Below, one piece after another: positions 6,026 to 6,737 of a stretch of DNA of 6,737 nucleotides. The first letter of the stretch is position 1. The number at the start of each line of letters is the position of its first letter. The notes under the pieces are model-generated. The model saw only the letters and a list, made by a program, of their open reading frames with translations, did no database searches and was not told where the DNA came from. Made by a program: the position numbers and the translations under genes. This DNA is from Bacteroidales bacterium UBA6229 (GTDB lineage: Bacteria; Bacteroidota; Bacteroidia; Bacteroidales; F082): positions 12,608 to 19,344 of the forward strand of contig DJWN01000013.1 of assembly GCA_002440975.1 (NCBI GenBank). Reading direction: 5' to 3'.

Positions 6026-6661
6026 TCAGTTTTTTTTCCGAATCAGGCTTAACCCGTCTCGTATGGGCAGGATGATCTGCTCCACACTTTGATCTGCTGC
6101 GGCTTGCCGGTTAAAGCTTCTGATGGCATTGGTTTCGACATCGGTGATGGAAGGATCAGCCACTTTGCCGTCCCATAAAACATTGTCGGTCAATAAGATT
6201 CCACCCAATGCTAATTTATTAACGAGCATTTCGTAATAGGCCGGGTAATTGAGTTTGTCTGCGTCCAAAAAGATCAGGTCGAAAGTGGTATTTATGGTTG
6301 GAACAACCTCCAATGCCTGTCCGATTTTCAGGCTAACTTTGTGAGTTACTTCTGCCTTTTGCAGGTTTTCGAGTATCGTATCCTCCAGCTCTTCATTGGC
6401 TTCGATGGTTATCAGCCGGGCATCGGCTTCTGTTGCCAAAGCCATGGCAATGGTAGCATAGGCAGTAAATGTCCCAACTTCTAAAATGGTTTTTGGGTGA
6501 TGCATTTTGCAGATAAGATCAAGCAGTTTTGCCTGAAGAGGACCACTTAACATCCGCGGGTAAAGATGCCTGAGATGTGTTTGTCGGTAAATCTCATCTA
6601 AAACGGGATGCACCGGACTGCTGTGTTGCCCGATGTATTCTTGTATGGCAAGCGGGATCAT
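6026..6661 (-). CDS. Class I SAM-dependent O-methyltransferase (COMT / CCoAMT-like family)
   Basis: A 211-residue soluble methyltransferase of the cation-dependent O-methyltransferase family (Methyltransf_3). The N-terminal helix region carries PRMLSGPLQAKLL (35-47), typical of bacterial members. SAM-binding motif I is ILEVGTFTAYATIAMA (59-74), the acidic ribose-binding residue is E87 in ITIEAN, and the metal and catalytic motif is LDADKLNYP (132-140). TDNVLWDGKV (158-167) follows. D133, D159 and N160 correspond to the three metal ligands of catechol O-methyltransferase, so a Mg- or Ca-dependent methylation of a vicinal-diol or catechol-like hydroxyl is likely. The real substrate is unknown. 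Length is normal and the start matches the family N-terminus. The ATG overlaps the stop codon of an upstream frame (ATGA), and no -7 element is seen just upstream, so it is probably the second gene of an operon. The last Lys-Lys-Asn codons lie opposite a T8 run after the fbp stop. Confidence 0.93.
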   Translation of the reverse strand: MIPLAIQEYIGQHSSPVHPVLDEIYRQTHLRHLYPRMLSGPLQAKLLDLICKMHHPKTILEVGTFTAYATIAMALATEADARLITIEANEELEDTILENLQKAEVTHKVSLKIGQALEVVPTINTTFDLIFLDADKLNYPAYYEMLVNKLALGGILLTDNVLWDGKVADPSITDVETNAIRSFNRQAAADQSVEQIILPIRDGLSLIRKKN

Positions 6662-6737
6662 TGGAAACGGGTGTTTAAAACAAGTTTTATGGGGAAGTTG
6701 GTTGCATTATTGAGTTCGAAAAAGCTGGTATCCAGAG
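6658..6737 (-). CDS. C-terminal end of an upstream gene (partial, unidentified)
   Basis: Reading leftwards from the window edge, one frame stays open for 25 codons and ends at TGA (6658-6660), overlapping the methyltransferase ATG as ATGA. The translated end reads LDTSFFELNNATNFPIKLVL followed by NTRFQ. The other two frames hit stops sooner. The four-base overlap is the classic translational coupling arrangement and fits the absence of a promoter before the methyltransferase. The tail alternates polar and hydrophobic residues, so a beta-rich protein is possible, but no family can be named. An open frame this short could arise by chance, hence the modest confidence. Confidence 0.45.
   Translation of the reverse strand, partial: LDTSFFELNNATNFPIKLVLNTRFQ

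Noticed and set aside
1..6737. A new multi-gene system, mobile element, CRISPR array or RNA gene
   Set aside because: All long genes are recognisable metabolic or secreted enzymes in alternating orientation. No transposase, terminal repeats, regularly spaced repeats, or tRNA/rRNA-like segments were found on either strand.

Overview
The window comes from a member of the Bacteroidota. The evidence is a secreted peptidase with a C-terminal domain of the type IX secretion system (T9SS) sorting kind, a lack of Shine-Dalgarno sequences before the genes, and four exact matches to the Bacteroidota -7 promoter element TAnnTTTG in the intergenic regions. A narrower placement cannot be made from the sequence alone.

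Layout from left to right. (1) A 6-phosphofructokinase runs leftwards off the window start; its N-terminal 188 residues carry the two residues diagnostic of the pyrophosphate-dependent type. (2) A 211-bp divergent intergenic region separates it from (3) a 912-residue S8 (subtilisin-like) peptidase read rightwards. This protein has a signal peptide, short pro-region, catalytic domain, beta-sandwich, Fn3-like and adhesin-like (choice-of-anchor J) modules, and a T9SS sorting domain. A strong hairpin terminator follows and overlaps the end of (4) an aspartate kinase on the minus strand. (5) A 142-bp divergent region with back-to-back candidate promoters and a terminator-like hairpin leads into (6) class I fructose-1,6-bisphosphatase on the plus strand. 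Its stop codon directly abuts that of (7) a convergent SAM-dependent O-methyltransferase on the minus strand. The methyltransferase start overlaps by ATGA with the end of (8) a truncated reading frame that runs off the right edge.

Most of this is housekeeping metabolism. Phosphofructokinase and fructose bisphosphatase act in opposite directions at the fructose-6-phosphate / fructose-1,6-bisphosphate step, and aspartate kinase opens the lysine/threonine/methionine/diaminopimelate branch. The peptidase is a cell-surface or secreted degradative enzyme, and the methyltransferase has an unknown small-molecule substrate. The gene order alternates in direction, so apart from the methyltransferase and its upstream partner there are no operons here. 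I see no mobile element, CRISPR array, RNA gene, defence system or biosynthetic cluster, and no convincing undescribed multi-gene system. The most interesting signals are regulatory: the aspartate kinase / fructose bisphosphatase intergenic region, the inverted repeat upstream of phosphofructokinase, and the two tightly packed convergent junctions.
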